From JAIBJN01 sp963775395 (lineage in GTDB: Bacteria > Actinomycetota > Thermoleophilia > Gaiellales > Gaiellaceae): a stretch of 64,000 bases of DNA. The translations under genes and the position numbers were made by a program. The notes under the pieces are model-generated. The model was given only the letters and a program-made list of their open reading frames with translations, was not told the origin of the DNA and made no database searches. Shown piece after piece: positions 34,480-43,250 of this stretch (position 1 is the stretch's first letter; every line of letters starts with the position of its first letter). The stretch lies in contig CAVZIX010000004.1 of the NCBI GenBank assembly GCA_963775395.1, forward strand, positions 246,722 to 310,721. The letters are read 5' to 3'.

Positions 34480-36666
34480 ATGGAGCGCTGGACGCGGGCG
34501 ATGATCCGCTACCGGTGGGCCGTCCTGGCGGTCTGGGCGGTCGTGTTCCTCGCCTCGGTCGCCGCGACTGTGCGGCTGTCGGACCTGCTCACGAACCGGT
34601 TCTCGCTGCCGGGGACGGACACGGCGCGGGCGGAGCGGATCCTCGAGGAGGAGTTCGGGCAGAAGACGACCGGCTCATTCACGATCGTCGCCCGCGGCGA
34701 CTCCGGCTCGGCGCGTGAGCTCGTCGGCCCGCTGCAGGAGGCGGCCGCCAGGGCCTCTGCCGAGCTCCCGACCTCCGACGTCGCTGCCGTGCAGCCGGTC
34801 TCGGACTCCGTCGCCACCGCGCTGATCGTCTCGAACCTCGAGCCGGCGGACGCGAAGGGCTACACGGATGACATGCGCGAGGCGGTCGGCGAGATTCCCG
34901 GCGCGGAGATCTACGTCTCCGGCCAGGCGGCGATCGAGCACGACCTCGACCCGGTCTTCGCCAAGGACCTCTTCGTCGGAGAGGTGCTCATTGCGATCCC
35001 GATTGCGCTCCTCATCCTGATCTTCGTCTTCGGGACGCTTGCGTTCCTGTTGCCGTTCCTCTTCGCGGCCGCGGCCATCCCGACCACGCTCGGGATCATC
35101 TGGATCTTCGCCAACTTCATGGAGCTGACGACCTACCTCCAGAACCTGGTCATGCTCATCGGCTTCGGGATCGCGATCGACTATTCGCTCCTCGTCGTCT
35201 ACCGGTATCGCGAGGAGCTCCAGAAGGCGGGCTGGAAGGAGGACGCGATCGTGCGAACGATGGAGACCGCCGGCCGGGCGGTGGTCTTTTCCGGTTCTGC
35301 CGTAGGAATCGGCCTGGCGGTGATGCTGTTCATGCCGCTGCCGTTCATGCGCGGCTTCGGCATCGGTGGCCTCGTCATCCCGCTCGTCTCCGTCGTCTGC
35401 GCGCTGACGCTCCTGCCGGTGCTCCTCTACTTCCTCGCGGCGCGACTCGACAGCGTGCGGCTCGTCCCCAGGCGCATCGTGGAACGGCGCGACGACCCCG
35501 AGTCGAACATGTGGGCGCGTCTTTCGCGGACGATCATGAAGCGCCCCGCGATTGTCGCCGCCACGACGACGGCGTTCCTCGTGCTCCTCGCCCTGCCGGT
35601 CCTCACGCTCCAGGTCGGCCCGGGCTCGAACGAAGGCATCCCGCAGGACCTCGAGGGGATCCGCGGGCTGAACGTCGTCTCCGAGGAGCTCGGCGACGGG
35701 GCGCTCGCGCCGACGGCCGTTGTAATCGACACAGCCCGGCCCGGCGGTCTCGAGGACGAGGACGTCCGGGCGGCGCTGGCTCGGCTGGAGGAAGGCCTCG
35801 CGGCCGACCCCGAGGTCGCGCGTGTCTCGTTCGACCCTGCAAGCCCGCAGAGCGTCGACCCGACCGGCCAGTACCTCCACCTCGAGGTCACCGGCCGGAG
35901 CGAGTACGGCGTCCCCTCGGCGCTGGACTTCGTCGACCGACTGCGAAACGACATCGTCCCGGCCGCCGGCTTCCCGGACAACGTCGACGTCTACGCAGGA
36001 GGCGGCCCACCGAGCGGTGTCGACTTTCTCGACCTCACCTACGGCGCCTTCCCGTGGCTCGTGCTCGCGGTCCTGCTTCTGACCTACGTGCTGCTCCTGC
36101 GCGCCTTCAGATCGGTGTTGATCCCGCTCAAGGCGATCATCCTCAACCTGCTCTCCATCGGCGCGGCCTACGGCTTGCTCGTCGTCTTCTTCAAGTGGGG
36201 CGCTGCCGGCTGGTTCGGCCTCATCTCCTTCGACCAGATCGAAGGCTGGATCCCGGTCTTCGTCTTCGCCATGGTCTTCGGTCTCTCGATGGACTACGAG
36301 GTCTTCCTCGTCAGCCGCATGCGGGAGGAGTGGGACGAAACACAGGACAACGTGCGCGCGGTCTCGCTCGGGCTGGCGAAGACCGGGCGGATCGTCACGG
36401 CCGCCGGCCTGATCATGTTCGCCGCCTTCATGGGCTTCGTGGCGGGCTCGATCGTCGGGCTCCAGCAGTTCGGCTTCGGTCTCGCCACGGCGATCCTCAT
36501 CGACGTGACCATCGTGCGGGCGCTGCTCGTGCCGAGCGCGATGGCCCTCTTCGGCCGCTGGAACTGGTGGCTGCCGGCCGGTGTGGCGAAGGTCTTCTTC
36601 GTCAAGCCCTCACCGCTCCAGCCGAAGGCTCCGGGCCCGCCCGCGCCGAGCGCCACCGGCCGCTAG
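34480..36666 (+). CDS. MMPL/RND-family transporter
   Basis: A 728-residue membrane protein with two repeats, each having one helix, a large external loop and five or six helices. The signature GFGIAIDYSLLVVYRYREE of repeat one and VFGLSMDYEVFLVSRMREEW of repeat two carry the Asp-Tyr pair that relays protons in MmpL3-like proteins. Actinobacterial members export lipids or related envelope molecules; the cargo here is unknown. The C-terminus is short and proline-rich, lacking the long tail of mycobacterial MmpL3. It overlaps the convergent lipoprotein gene by 4 bases. Confidence 0.92.
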   Translation: MERWTRAMIRYRWAVLAVWAVVFLASVAATVRLSDLLTNRFSLPGTDTARAERILEEEFGQKTTGSFTIVARGDSGSARELVGPLQEAAARASAELPTSDVAAVQPVSDSVATALIVSNLEPADAKGYTDDMREAVGEIPGAEIYVSGQAAIEHDLDPVFAKDLFVGEVLIAIPIALLILIFVFGTLAFLLPFLFAAAAIPTTLGIIWIFANFMELTTYLQNLVMLIGFGIAIDYSLLVVYRYREELQKAGWKEDAIVRTMETAGRAVVFSGSAVGIGLAVMLFMPLPFMRGFGIGGLVIPLVSVVCALTLLPVLLYFLAARLDSVRLVPRRIVERRDDPESNMWARLSRTIMKRPAIVAATTTAFLVLLALPVLTLQVGPGSNEGIPQDLEGIRGLNVVSEELGDGALAPTAVVIDTARPGGLEDEDVRAALARLEEGLAADPEVARVSFDPASPQSVDPTGQYLHLEVTGRSEYGVPSALDFVDRLRNDIVPAAGFPDNVDVYAGGGPPSGVDFLDLTYGAFPWLVLAVLLLTYVLLLRAFRSVLIPLKAIILNLLSIGAAYGLLVVFFKWGAAGWFGLISFDQIEGWIPVFVFAMVFGLSMDYEVFLVSRMREEWDETQDNVRAVSLGLAKTGRIVTAAGLIMFAAFMGFVAGSIVGLQQFGFGLATAILIDVTIVRALLVPSAMALFGRWNWWLPAGVAKVFFVKPSPLQPKAPGPPAPSATGR

Positions 36667-37256
36667 CAGGGCGCGCCGAGCGGGATCTCGAGCCGGCGAG
36701 GGGTCGTCTTGCGGTCCGCGTAGACATCGAGCGGCGCGCACGAAGGCTTGGTGGCGAAGACAAAGCCCGACCAGAACGTAACGGGATCGTCGAGGCCGGC
36801 GCTGCTGCTGGACGGGCCGCCAGGCCGGCAGGCGGTGAACGTCACCGCGGGGTGCCCGTCGGCGTAGTCGACGTTGCCTTGCGGGAGCGGTCCATATCCC
36901 AGGGACACGTAGCCGCTGACGCTGTCAGGCACGCGCACAGTGGCGCTGTGGCCGGCTCTCACGAGCACGGGGAACTTCTGGCCGTCGAAGGAGGCGAGCA
37001 CTTCCGCAGTCGTCAGCCGAGCTCCGCCGACGAGGACGAACGGCCCGGCGACAAGGTTCTCCGGGTCATGGAAGGCTCCGCCGAAGTCCGCCTCGGAGCG
37101 CGTGGAGCACGTTGCGTGGACTGGTTCGGGCCCGGGAGCGGAGACGAGCTGTGCGGACGTCGTCGTGGCGCCCGGTGCCGCCCTGTCATCCGAATCAGAC
37201 GTGCACCCGGCCGTCAGACAGAACGCGAGAGAGCTGATGAGGAGTGCCCGTGTCAC
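36663..37256 (-). CDS. Putative lipoprotein of unknown function
   Basis: A 197-residue protein starting at the GTG at 37256: MTRALLISSLAFCLTAGC, a short basic end, hydrophobic core and lipobox LTAGC, then a Ser/Thr-rich linker and a beta-rich domain with paired cysteines (HATCSTRSEADF, FTACRPGG, KPSCAPLD). It should be anchored to the outer face of the cytoplasmic membrane. An ATG at 37310 in the same frame would add 18 residues and overlap the divergent macro-domain start. I do not recognise the domain. Confidence 0.7.
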   Translation of the reverse strand: MTRALLISSLAFCLTAGCTSDSDDRAAPGATTTSAQLVSAPGPEPVHATCSTRSEADFGGAFHDPENLVAGPFVLVGGARLTTAEVLASFDGQKFPVLVRAGHSATVRVPDSVSGYVSLGYGPLPQGNVDYADGHPAVTFTACRPGGPSSSSAGLDDPVTFWSGFVFATKPSCAPLDVYADRKTTPRRLEIPLGAPC

Positions 37257-37308
37257 TCGCCATCGATACACCGCCTGCACGCGACTGGTTCCCGTAGTCT
37301 GTCGCGCC

Positions 37309-37800
37309 ATGGAGCTGGAGGTCGTCGAGGGAAACATCGCCGAGCTGGAGGTCGACGCGATCGCCAACGCGGCCAACAACCATCTCTGGATGGGAGCCGG
37401 CGTGGCCGGTGCGATCAAGGGCGCAGGCGGCGACGAGATCGAGCGCGAGGCGGTGGCGAAGGGCCCGATCGAGATCGGTGACGCGGTCGCCACCGGAGCC
37501 GGGAGCCTTCCGGCGAAGCACGTGATCCACGGGGCGGTCATGGGCCAGGACCTGCGCACGGACGCCGACCTCGTCCGCAGGACGACCCGGCGGACGCTCG
37601 AGGTCGCCGAGGAGGTCGGCGCCAGCTCGCTGGCGCTGCCCGCGTTCGGGACCGGCGTCGGCGGCTTCCCCCTGCAGGAGTGCGCGGCGATCATGGTTGA
37701 CGTGGCCCGCGCCCACCAGCCGTCGTCACTCGAGCGCGTCGTCTTCGCCGTGTACGGCGACGAGGCCGAGGACGCGTTCCGCGCCGCGCTGGCCGAGTAG
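37309..37800 (+). CDS. Macro-domain protein (ADP-ribose-binding)
   Basis: 163 residues with the macro signature: VVEGNIAELEVDAIANAANN, GAGVAGAIKGAGG and LPAFGTGVGGFPLQEC. Macro domains bind or hydrolyse ADP-ribose, O-acetyl-ADP-ribose or ADP-ribosylated groups. The NAANN residues that position the ribose are intact, so hydrolase activity is possible. Neighbours give no toxin partner (no DarT-like gene). The ATG at 37309 lies in a CCATGG palindrome shared with the possible long start of the divergent lipoprotein. Confidence 0.92.
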   Translation: MELEVVEGNIAELEVDAIANAANNHLWMGAGVAGAIKGAGGDEIEREAVAKGPIEIGDAVATGAGSLPAKHVIHGAVMGQDLRTDADLVRRTTRRTLEVAEEVGASSLALPAFGTGVGGFPLQECAAIMVDVARAHQPSSLERVVFAVYGDEAEDAFRAALAE

Positions 37801-37812
37801 CATCAGGCCGGC

Positions 37813-38613
37813 ATGGAGGGCGGAGCGATTCGGACGCGCGGTCTGATCTGTGCCGGCGGGGAGGCGACCCGTCTCCAGGAGTTGACCCGCATCACCAACA
37901 AGCACCTGCTCCCGGTGGGGCGGTGGCCGATGGTCTACTACCCGCTCCAGCTCATGCAGCTGCTGGGGATCCGCGACGTCCTGCTCGTCACCGGGCAGGC
38001 GCACGCGGGCGACTTCATCGACCTGCTCGGCGACGGCCGCGTGCGGGAGCGTGACGGTGACGGGCTCCTCTTCGAGCTCGATCTCACCTACAAGGTGCAG
38101 ACCGAGCCAGGCGGGATCGCCCAGGTCGTGGGCATGGCCGAGTCCTTCGCCGCCGGGGAGAGCCTCGTGGTCTGCCTTGGCGACAACATCTTCGAGCACG
38201 CCGAGGCCGGGGCCGTCGGGTCCTGGGCCTCGGATCCCGACAGCGCGCTGATCTTCGTCAAGGACGTGCCCGACCCGGAGCGCTTCGGGGTGGTCGTCTA
38301 CGGCGAGGACGGCGGTGTCACGGACGTGGTCGAGAAGGCCGGCGTCGTCGACACGCGCTACGACGCGCCGCCTTCGAGCGACGCGGTCGTCGGGCTCTAC
38401 TGCTACCCCCCGGACGTGTTCGAGATCATCCGAGGCCTTGCGCCCTCGTCGCGCGGCGAGCTGGAGATCACGGACGTGAACCGCTCGTACGCCGAGCAGG
38501 GCCGCCTGCGCTCCGCCCGTGTGAGCGGCTGGTGGCACGACGCGGGGACGCACGAGGCCCTCGGGCAGATCGGCAACCTCATCGACGAGACGGGCGTGAA
38601 CAAGCCGGCGTGA
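37813..38613 (+). CDS. rmlA: Glucose-1-phosphate thymidylyltransferase (RmlA-like)
   Basis: First step of dTDP-L-rhamnose synthesis: dTTP + glucose-1-phosphate to dTDP-glucose. The 266-residue nucleotidyltransferase has LICAGGEATRLQELTRITNK, close to the family's AGGxGTRLxPLT motif but with Ala in place of the second Gly of GxGTRL. It also has KHLLPVGRWPMVYYPLQLM, VCLGDNIFE and GWWHDAGTHEAL. It is a short form of the family. GTGA overlap with rmlC (38610-38613) supports the pathway role. Confidence 0.87.
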   Translation: MEGGAIRTRGLICAGGEATRLQELTRITNKHLLPVGRWPMVYYPLQLMQLLGIRDVLLVTGQAHAGDFIDLLGDGRVRERDGDGLLFELDLTYKVQTEPGGIAQVVGMAESFAAGESLVVCLGDNIFEHAEAGAVGSWASDPDSALIFVKDVPDPERFGVVVYGEDGGVTDVVEKAGVVDTRYDAPPSSDAVVGLYCYPPDVFEIIRGLAPSSRGELEITDVNRSYAEQGRLRSARVSGWWHDAGTHEALGQIGNLIDETGVNKPA

Positions 38614-39071
38614 TCGACGGGATCCAGATCCTGCCGCTCCGCTACTTCCGCGACGACCGCGGCTGGTTCGTGGAGGTGCGGCGCGAGAGCCTCCTGCCCC
38701 ACCGCACCGTCCAGACGAACGTGTCCTTCTCGCGCAAGGGCGTGATCAGGGGCCTCCACTACCACGAGCGCGGCCAGGACGACCTCTTCGCCTGCCTGAC
38801 GGGAACGGCCCGCGTGGTCGTCCTCGACCGCGAGACCGACGAGACCTTCACCGTGGATATCGGCGACGACAACCCGGTGGCGGTCTACGTCCCCGGCCGG
38901 CACGCGCACGGCTTCGAGGCCCTCACGGATCTCCTCTTCTGCTACCACGTCACGCGCGAGTACGACCCCGCCGACCCCGACGAGAACGGGATCCCGTGGG
39001 ACGACCCGCGCGTCAAGCACCTGTGGAGCACGGACAGCCCGATCCTCTCGGAGCGCGACAGCGCGTCCTGA
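38610..39071 (+). CDS. rmlC: dTDP-4-dehydrorhamnose 3,5-epimerase
   Basis: 153-residue cupin epimerase: DDRGWFVEVRRESLLP, QTNVSFSRKGVIRGLHYHER (with the catalytic His), and VYVPGRHAHGFEALTD. It inverts C3 and C5 of dTDP-4-keto-6-deoxyglucose. Start is GTG 38610. It is shorter than the usual 180-200 residues at the C-terminus, ending just after DPRVKHLWSTDSPILSERD, but the core cupin is complete. rmlD begins inside its 3' end. Confidence 0.9.
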   Translation: MIDGIQILPLRYFRDDRGWFVEVRRESLLPHRTVQTNVSFSRKGVIRGLHYHERGQDDLFACLTGTARVVVLDRETDETFTVDIGDDNPVAVYVPGRHAHGFEALTDLLFCYHVTREYDPADPDENGIPWDDPRVKHLWSTDSPILSERDSAS

Positions 39072-39841
39072 TCACCGGCGCCGGCGGCCAGCTCGGCGCC
39101 GCGCTGCGTGAGGTGTTTCCGGACGCCGACGCGCGCACGCGCGCGGAGCTGGACGTGACGCAGCCGCTCGACGTCGACCCTGCGCCCGGGCTCGTCCTGC
39201 ACGCTGCGGCCTGGACGGACGTGGACGGCGCGGAGTCCGACGAGGAAAGCGCGCTGCGCGCCAACGTCGAGGGGACGCGTCACGTCGCCGCGCTCGGCGC
39301 ACCGGTGGTCTACTTCTCCTCGGACTACGTCTTCGACGGCTCGAAGCCTGAGCCGTACGTCGAGTCGGACGAGCCCGCCCCCCGCTCCGCCTACGGGCGC
39401 TCGAAGCTCCTCGGCGAGGGGGAGGTCCGGGACGGCTGGATCGTGCGCAGCTCCTGGCTCTTCGGCTGGACGGGCCAGAACTTCGTCCGCACGATGCTCC
39501 GCCTCGGGGAGGAGCGCGACGAGGTGAGCGTCGTGGCCGACCAGCGCGGGTGCCCCACCTTCGTCGGGCACCTGGCCGCCGCGACCCGCGAGCTCCTTGG
39601 GCTTCCCGGAGGTGTCTGGCACGTCGCTGCCGAGGGCGAGGCGACGTGGGCCGAGCTCGCCGAGGCGATCTTCGAGGAGGCGCGCATCGACTGCCGCGTC
39701 GTCCCGATCACGACGAAGGAGCTGGGACGCCCGGCTCCTCGGCCCGTCTACTCGGTCCTGCGCAGCGAGCGCGAGGGCGCGCCGCGGCTCCCGCACTGGC
39801 GCGAGGGGCTGCGCGAGTGCCTCGCCCGCCTCGGCGTGTGA
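39023..39841 (+). CDS. rmlD: dTDP-4-dehydrorhamnose reductase
   Basis: Last step to dTDP-L-rhamnose. The SDR-type protein has the cofactor loop VLITGAGGQLGAALREVFPD, HAAAWTDVDGAESD, YFSSDYVFDG and the catalytic Tyr/Lys in YGRSKLLGEGE. The start is unclear: no ATG, GTG or TTG lies just before VLITG, so I take the in-frame GTG at 39023, which overlaps rmlC by 49 bases; a CTG at 39068 would give a more usual N-terminus. The stop overlaps the next start (GTGA, 39838-39841). Confidence 0.9.
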   Translation: MEHGQPDPLGARQRVLITGAGGQLGAALREVFPDADARTRAELDVTQPLDVDPAPGLVLHAAAWTDVDGAESDEESALRANVEGTRHVAALGAPVVYFSSDYVFDGSKPEPYVESDEPAPRSAYGRSKLLGEGEVRDGWIVRSSWLFGWTGQNFVRTMLRLGEERDEVSVVADQRGCPTFVGHLAAATRELLGLPGGVWHVAAEGEATWAELAEAIFEEARIDCRVVPITTKELGRPAPRPVYSVLRSEREGAPRLPHWREGLRECLARLGV

Positions 39842-40728
39842 GCGTCCCTCCCGGGCTCGAATGGTGGCGCGAGGAGCCGGGCGGTCCCGAGTGGCTCGAT
39901 CGCCTGCCCGGTCTCGTCGCCGAGTGCGTGGAGCAGTGGGACCTTCGGGTAGGCGATCCCTTCCACGACGCTCACGTGTCGTGGGTGGCGCCCGCCGATC
40001 TCCCGGATGGGACGCGCGGCGTGTTGAAGATCAACTTCCCGGAACGGGAGAGCGAGCGCGAGCCCGACGCACTCGCTCACTGGCACGGCATCGGTGCTGT
40101 GCGCCTCCTCCGGGACGACCCGCACCGTCGCGCCCTCGTCGTGGAACGGTGCGAGCCTGGCACCCGCCTCTGCGAAACTCGGGACGGCGACGAGTCGATG
40201 CGGATCGCGGCCGGTGTGTTGCGGACGCTGTGGCGCCCGCCTCCCGCGCGGCACTCGTTCCGGCTTGTGGCGGAGGTCGCCTCGGTCTGGTCGGAGGAGC
40301 TGCCGGCGACGTGGGAGCGCGCCGGGCGTCCCTTCGAGGGCTTCCTTCTGGACGAGGCGGTCGCCTTCCTGCGCGAGCGCGGGCCGGCGCAGGGCGAGGT
40401 CGTCGTCGTGCACCAGGACTTCCACTGCGGCAACGTCCTCCAGGCGACCCGTGAGCCCTGGCTCGCCATCGACCCCAAGCCGCTCGTCGGCGAGCGCGAG
40501 TTCGACACGGCGTCGCTCATCCGGGACCGGCGCTGGGAGCTGCGCAACGACCCGGATCCGGTGGGACGCGTTCGGCGTCGCCTCGACCTGCTCGCCTCCG
40601 AGCTCGACCTCGACCGGGAGGCGATGCGTGGCTGGGGCATCGCGCACGCTCTCGGCTGGGGCCTCTCGGACCGCGGCGCCGAGGCGGACATGGTCGCCTG
40701 CGCCCGCTGGCTGTCCGCGGCGGCCTAG
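39838..40728 (+). CDS. Aminoglycoside/hydroxyurea phosphotransferase-like kinase (streptomycin 6-kinase family)
   Basis: A 296-residue protein of the APH(6) type: LKINFPERESEREPDALAHW (ATP-binding lysine region), ALVVERCEPGTRL, and the catalytic loop VVVHQDFHCGNVLQ followed by WLAIDPKPLVGEREFD. Family members phosphorylate streptomycin or hydroxyurea, but chromosomal relatives often act on unknown alcohols. The core brackets Asp and Asn are present, so a kinase is likely. Its position within the rhamnose operon, coupled by GTGA to rmlD, suggests a sugar or small-molecule substrate rather than drug resistance; this is inference. Confidence 0.82.
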   Translation: MSVPPGLEWWREEPGGPEWLDRLPGLVAECVEQWDLRVGDPFHDAHVSWVAPADLPDGTRGVLKINFPERESEREPDALAHWHGIGAVRLLRDDPHRRALVVERCEPGTRLCETRDGDESMRIAAGVLRTLWRPPPARHSFRLVAEVASVWSEELPATWERAGRPFEGFLLDEAVAFLRERGPAQGEVVVVHQDFHCGNVLQATREPWLAIDPKPLVGEREFDTASLIRDRRWELRNDPDPVGRVRRRLDLLASELDLDREAMRGWGIAHALGWGLSDRGAEADMVACARWLSAAA

Positions 40729-40774
40729 CCCCGGCCAGGTGGACTTCGGCCCGGGCGCGACTACGATCAGTGGC

Positions 40775-41761
40775 GTGCGCGTCCTCGTCACCGGTGGCTG
40801 CGGGTTCATCGGCAGCCACTTCGTCAGGCGGCTCGTCTCCGGCGGGGACGAGGTCGTCGTGCTCGACAAGCTGACGTACTCGGGTCGGAAGGAGAACCTC
40901 GACGGCGTCGACTGCGACGTGCAGGTGGGCGACATCGCCGACCCCGAGGCCGTCGCGCGCGCTGCGGAGGGTTGCGACGCGATCGTCAACTTCGCGGCCG
41001 AGACGCACGTCGATCGTTCGATCCTGGGCGCCACGGACTTCGGCCGCACGGAGTTCTTCGGGACGCAGGTGCTGCTCGAGGAGGTGCGTCGCACAAGGGC
41101 GCGCTACGTCCAGGTCTCGACCGACGAGGTTTACGGCGACCTGGCCGACGGCGGCTCGGCGTCCGAGTCCGATCCGGTGGAGCCGTCGAGCCCCTACAGC
41201 GTCGCCAAGGCCGCCGGCGATCTCCACATCCCTGCCTACGTACGCACCTTCGAGGTCAACGCGTCGATCACGCGGGGCTCGAACACGTACGGCCCGAGCC
41301 AGTATCCGGAGAAGCTGGTGCCGCTCTTCGTCACCAACGCGCTGGACGGCGAGCCGCTCCCCGTCTACGGCGACGGGAAGCAGATCCGGGACTGGCTTCA
41401 CGTCCAGGACCACTGCGCCGGCATCGAGTTCGTCTTGCGAGAGGGAGCGCCGGGCGAGGTCTACAACGTCGGCGGCGGCAACGAGCGCGAGAACATCGAG
41501 ATCACGCGGCGGATCGTCGAGCTGACCGGCGCCGACCCGTCGCTCGTCCGCCACGTGACGGACCGGCCGGGCCACGACCGCCGTTACTCGCTCGACTCGT
41601 CCAAGCTCGAAGGGCTCGGCTGGAAGCCGGAGCGCGTCTTCGAGGACGGCCTCGCCGAGACGGTCGAGTGGTACCGGGAGAACCGCGCCTGGTGGGAGCC
41701 CATCAAGTCCGGCGAGTACCTCGAGTACTACCGCCGCCAGTACGCCGAGCGCCTCGGCTAG
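40775..41761 (+). CDS. rmlB: dTDP-glucose 4,6-dehydratase
   Basis: Converts dTDP-glucose to dTDP-4-keto-6-deoxyglucose. The 328-residue extended SDR has VLVTGGCGFIGSHFVRRLV, FAAETHVDRSI, QVSTDEVYGDL with the Thr-Asp-Glu triad, and the Tyr/Lys pair in SSPYSVAKAAGDL; SNTYGPSQYPEKLVPLF is the substrate loop. The GTG at 40775 begins MRVLVTGG. With rmlA, rmlC and rmlD it completes the pathway. Overlaps the convergent kinase gene by 4 bases. Confidence 0.95.
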   Translation: MRVLVTGGCGFIGSHFVRRLVSGGDEVVVLDKLTYSGRKENLDGVDCDVQVGDIADPEAVARAAEGCDAIVNFAAETHVDRSILGATDFGRTEFFGTQVLLEEVRRTRARYVQVSTDEVYGDLADGGSASESDPVEPSSPYSVAKAAGDLHIPAYVRTFEVNASITRGSNTYGPSQYPEKLVPLFVTNALDGEPLPVYGDGKQIRDWLHVQDHCAGIEFVLREGAPGEVYNVGGGNERENIEITRRIVELTGADPSLVRHVTDRPGHDRRYSLDSSKLEGLGWKPERVFEDGLAETVEWYRENRAWWEPIKSGEYLEYYRRQYAERLG

Positions 41762-43152
41762 TCGCCCTCGTCGTCCTTCGACTTCTCCTTCTTGCCGCCC
41801 TGGGCACCGCACGCGCGTAGCGCGTCCCTGATGTCCGGGTGGTTCCCTTGCAGCTCCCTTGAGCGCTCGAGGTGCGACACGGCCTCGTCGCAGCGGTCGA
41901 GCTCGACGAGCGTCCGTCCGAGGTTGTACTCGGCGTAGGCCTCATAGGGGAAGTCGGCCGAGTAGGTGCCGCGCAGCGTCGGGACGGCGCGTTCCATGAG
42001 CGGCAGCGCCTCCCGCCAGCGCCCGTCCTGCATGAGCGCGGTGGCCTCGTCTGTCAGGTTGACGGCCTGCTCGACGCTCACGGCGTTGGCGGGGTCCGCC
42101 TCGGTGGTCGGGCCCACGGTCGTCGTCGGTGGCGGGGCCGTGGTCGTCGGCTGGATCGGCGCGGTGCGCTCAGTCGCTGCCGCGGGTGGGGCCGGATCGT
42201 CTCTGAAGACGAGCAGCGCGGCGCCGATTCCGATGACCGTCAAGAGCATGGCTCCGGCGACCAGCGCAGCCACGGGGGCCGCGCTCGGGCGCCGCGCGGG
42301 CGGCGGTGCGACAGGGGGTGGCGAAATCGTGCCGCGCAGCGCCTCGGCGAGCGCGTCGACGAACGCCGCCGCGGTCGGGAACCGGTGCACAGGGCTCTTG
42401 GCGAGCGCGCGGGCGAAGACGGCGTCCACGCCCTCGGGCAGGTCGGCCTGCTCCGAGGCGGGTGGGACGATCTCGTGAATGTGGGCGGCGGCCTCGGCGG
42501 TCGGCGACTCGCGCTCGAAGGGGCGCCTGCCGGTGAGGAGCTCGTAGGCGACGACGGCCAGCGCGTAGCGGTCACTTGCTGCCGTCGTCTCGTGGCCCTG
42601 CGCCTGCTCGGGTGCGAGGTAGCCGGCCGTTCCGAGCACTGTCCCCGGCGCAGTCATGCCGGCCGTCTCGTCGACGACGCGTGCGATCCCGAAGTCGACG
42701 ACCTGAAGCCTGTCGGAGCTGTCGAAGAGGAGGTTCGCCGGCTTGACGTCTCGGTGGACGATGCCGTGGCAGTGCGCGGCGTCGAGGGCTTCGGCCGCCT
42801 GCGCAAGCCAGGCGAGCGCCTGCTCGGGGTCGACGGGACCGCTCCCGGCGCGTTCGGCCAGCGTCCCGCCCGGGAGATGCTCCATGACAGTGAACGGCCG
42901 GCCCTCGTGCTCGCCGACGTCGAAGATCGTGACCACGTGTGGCTCGCCCGAGAGCCGGGCCGCGGTCAGTGCCTCTCGGCGGAAGCGAACACGGAGATCT
43001 GGGTCCTCCGACAATCGCTCCGCAAGCAGCTTGACGGCCACGATGCGGTCGAGCTTGCGGTCGTGGGCGACGTAGATCTCGCCCATGCCGCCGCTGCCCA
43101 CGAGGCGTGGAGCGTCATAGCGATCCGGGAGAATGCCGGTGGTGGCCGCCAC
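41758..43152 (-). CDS. Membrane Ser/Thr protein kinase with C-terminal TPRs
   Basis: 464 residues. The kinase domain (about 10-275) has LVGSGGMGEIYVAHDRK, VAVKLL, the catalytic loop HRDVKPANLLFD, DFGIAR, and GTAGYLAPEQA. A proline-rich stretch, one membrane helix (VAALVAGAMLLTVIGIGAAL) and an external Pro/Thr-rich stalk follow, then TPR-like helices (DGRWREALPLMERAVPTLRG, AYAEYNLGRTLVELDRCDEA). Unlike PknB there are no PASTA repeats, so the external part probably binds a protein. GTG start at 43152. It is divergent from the SpoIID-domain gene. Confidence 0.92.
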   Translation of the reverse strand: MAATTGILPDRYDAPRLVGSGGMGEIYVAHDRKLDRIVAVKLLAERLSEDPDLRVRFRREALTAARLSGEPHVVTIFDVGEHEGRPFTVMEHLPGGTLAERAGSGPVDPEQALAWLAQAAEALDAAHCHGIVHRDVKPANLLFDSSDRLQVVDFGIARVVDETAGMTAPGTVLGTAGYLAPEQAQGHETTAASDRYALAVVAYELLTGRRPFERESPTAEAAAHIHEIVPPASEQADLPEGVDAVFARALAKSPVHRFPTAAAFVDALAEALRGTISPPPVAPPPARRPSAAPVAALVAGAMLLTVIGIGAALLVFRDDPAPPAAATERTAPIQPTTTAPPPTTTVGPTTEADPANAVSVEQAVNLTDEATALMQDGRWREALPLMERAVPTLRGTYSADFPYEAYAEYNLGRTLVELDRCDEAVSHLERSRELQGNHPDIRDALRACGAQGGKKEKSKDDEGD

Positions 43153-43250
43153 CGCCTTAGGCTGTTACCGGAACCACGGGGCGCTCAAACGTGGCACCCT
43201 TCAAGGAATCCTTACTGCTCAACCGTAGTCTGACTGTCGATAGGGGTCTT

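Noticed and set aside
37309..37800. Macro-domain protein as antitoxin of a DarTG-like pair
   Set aside because: No DarT-like toxin gene on either side; neighbours are a lipoprotein and rmlA.
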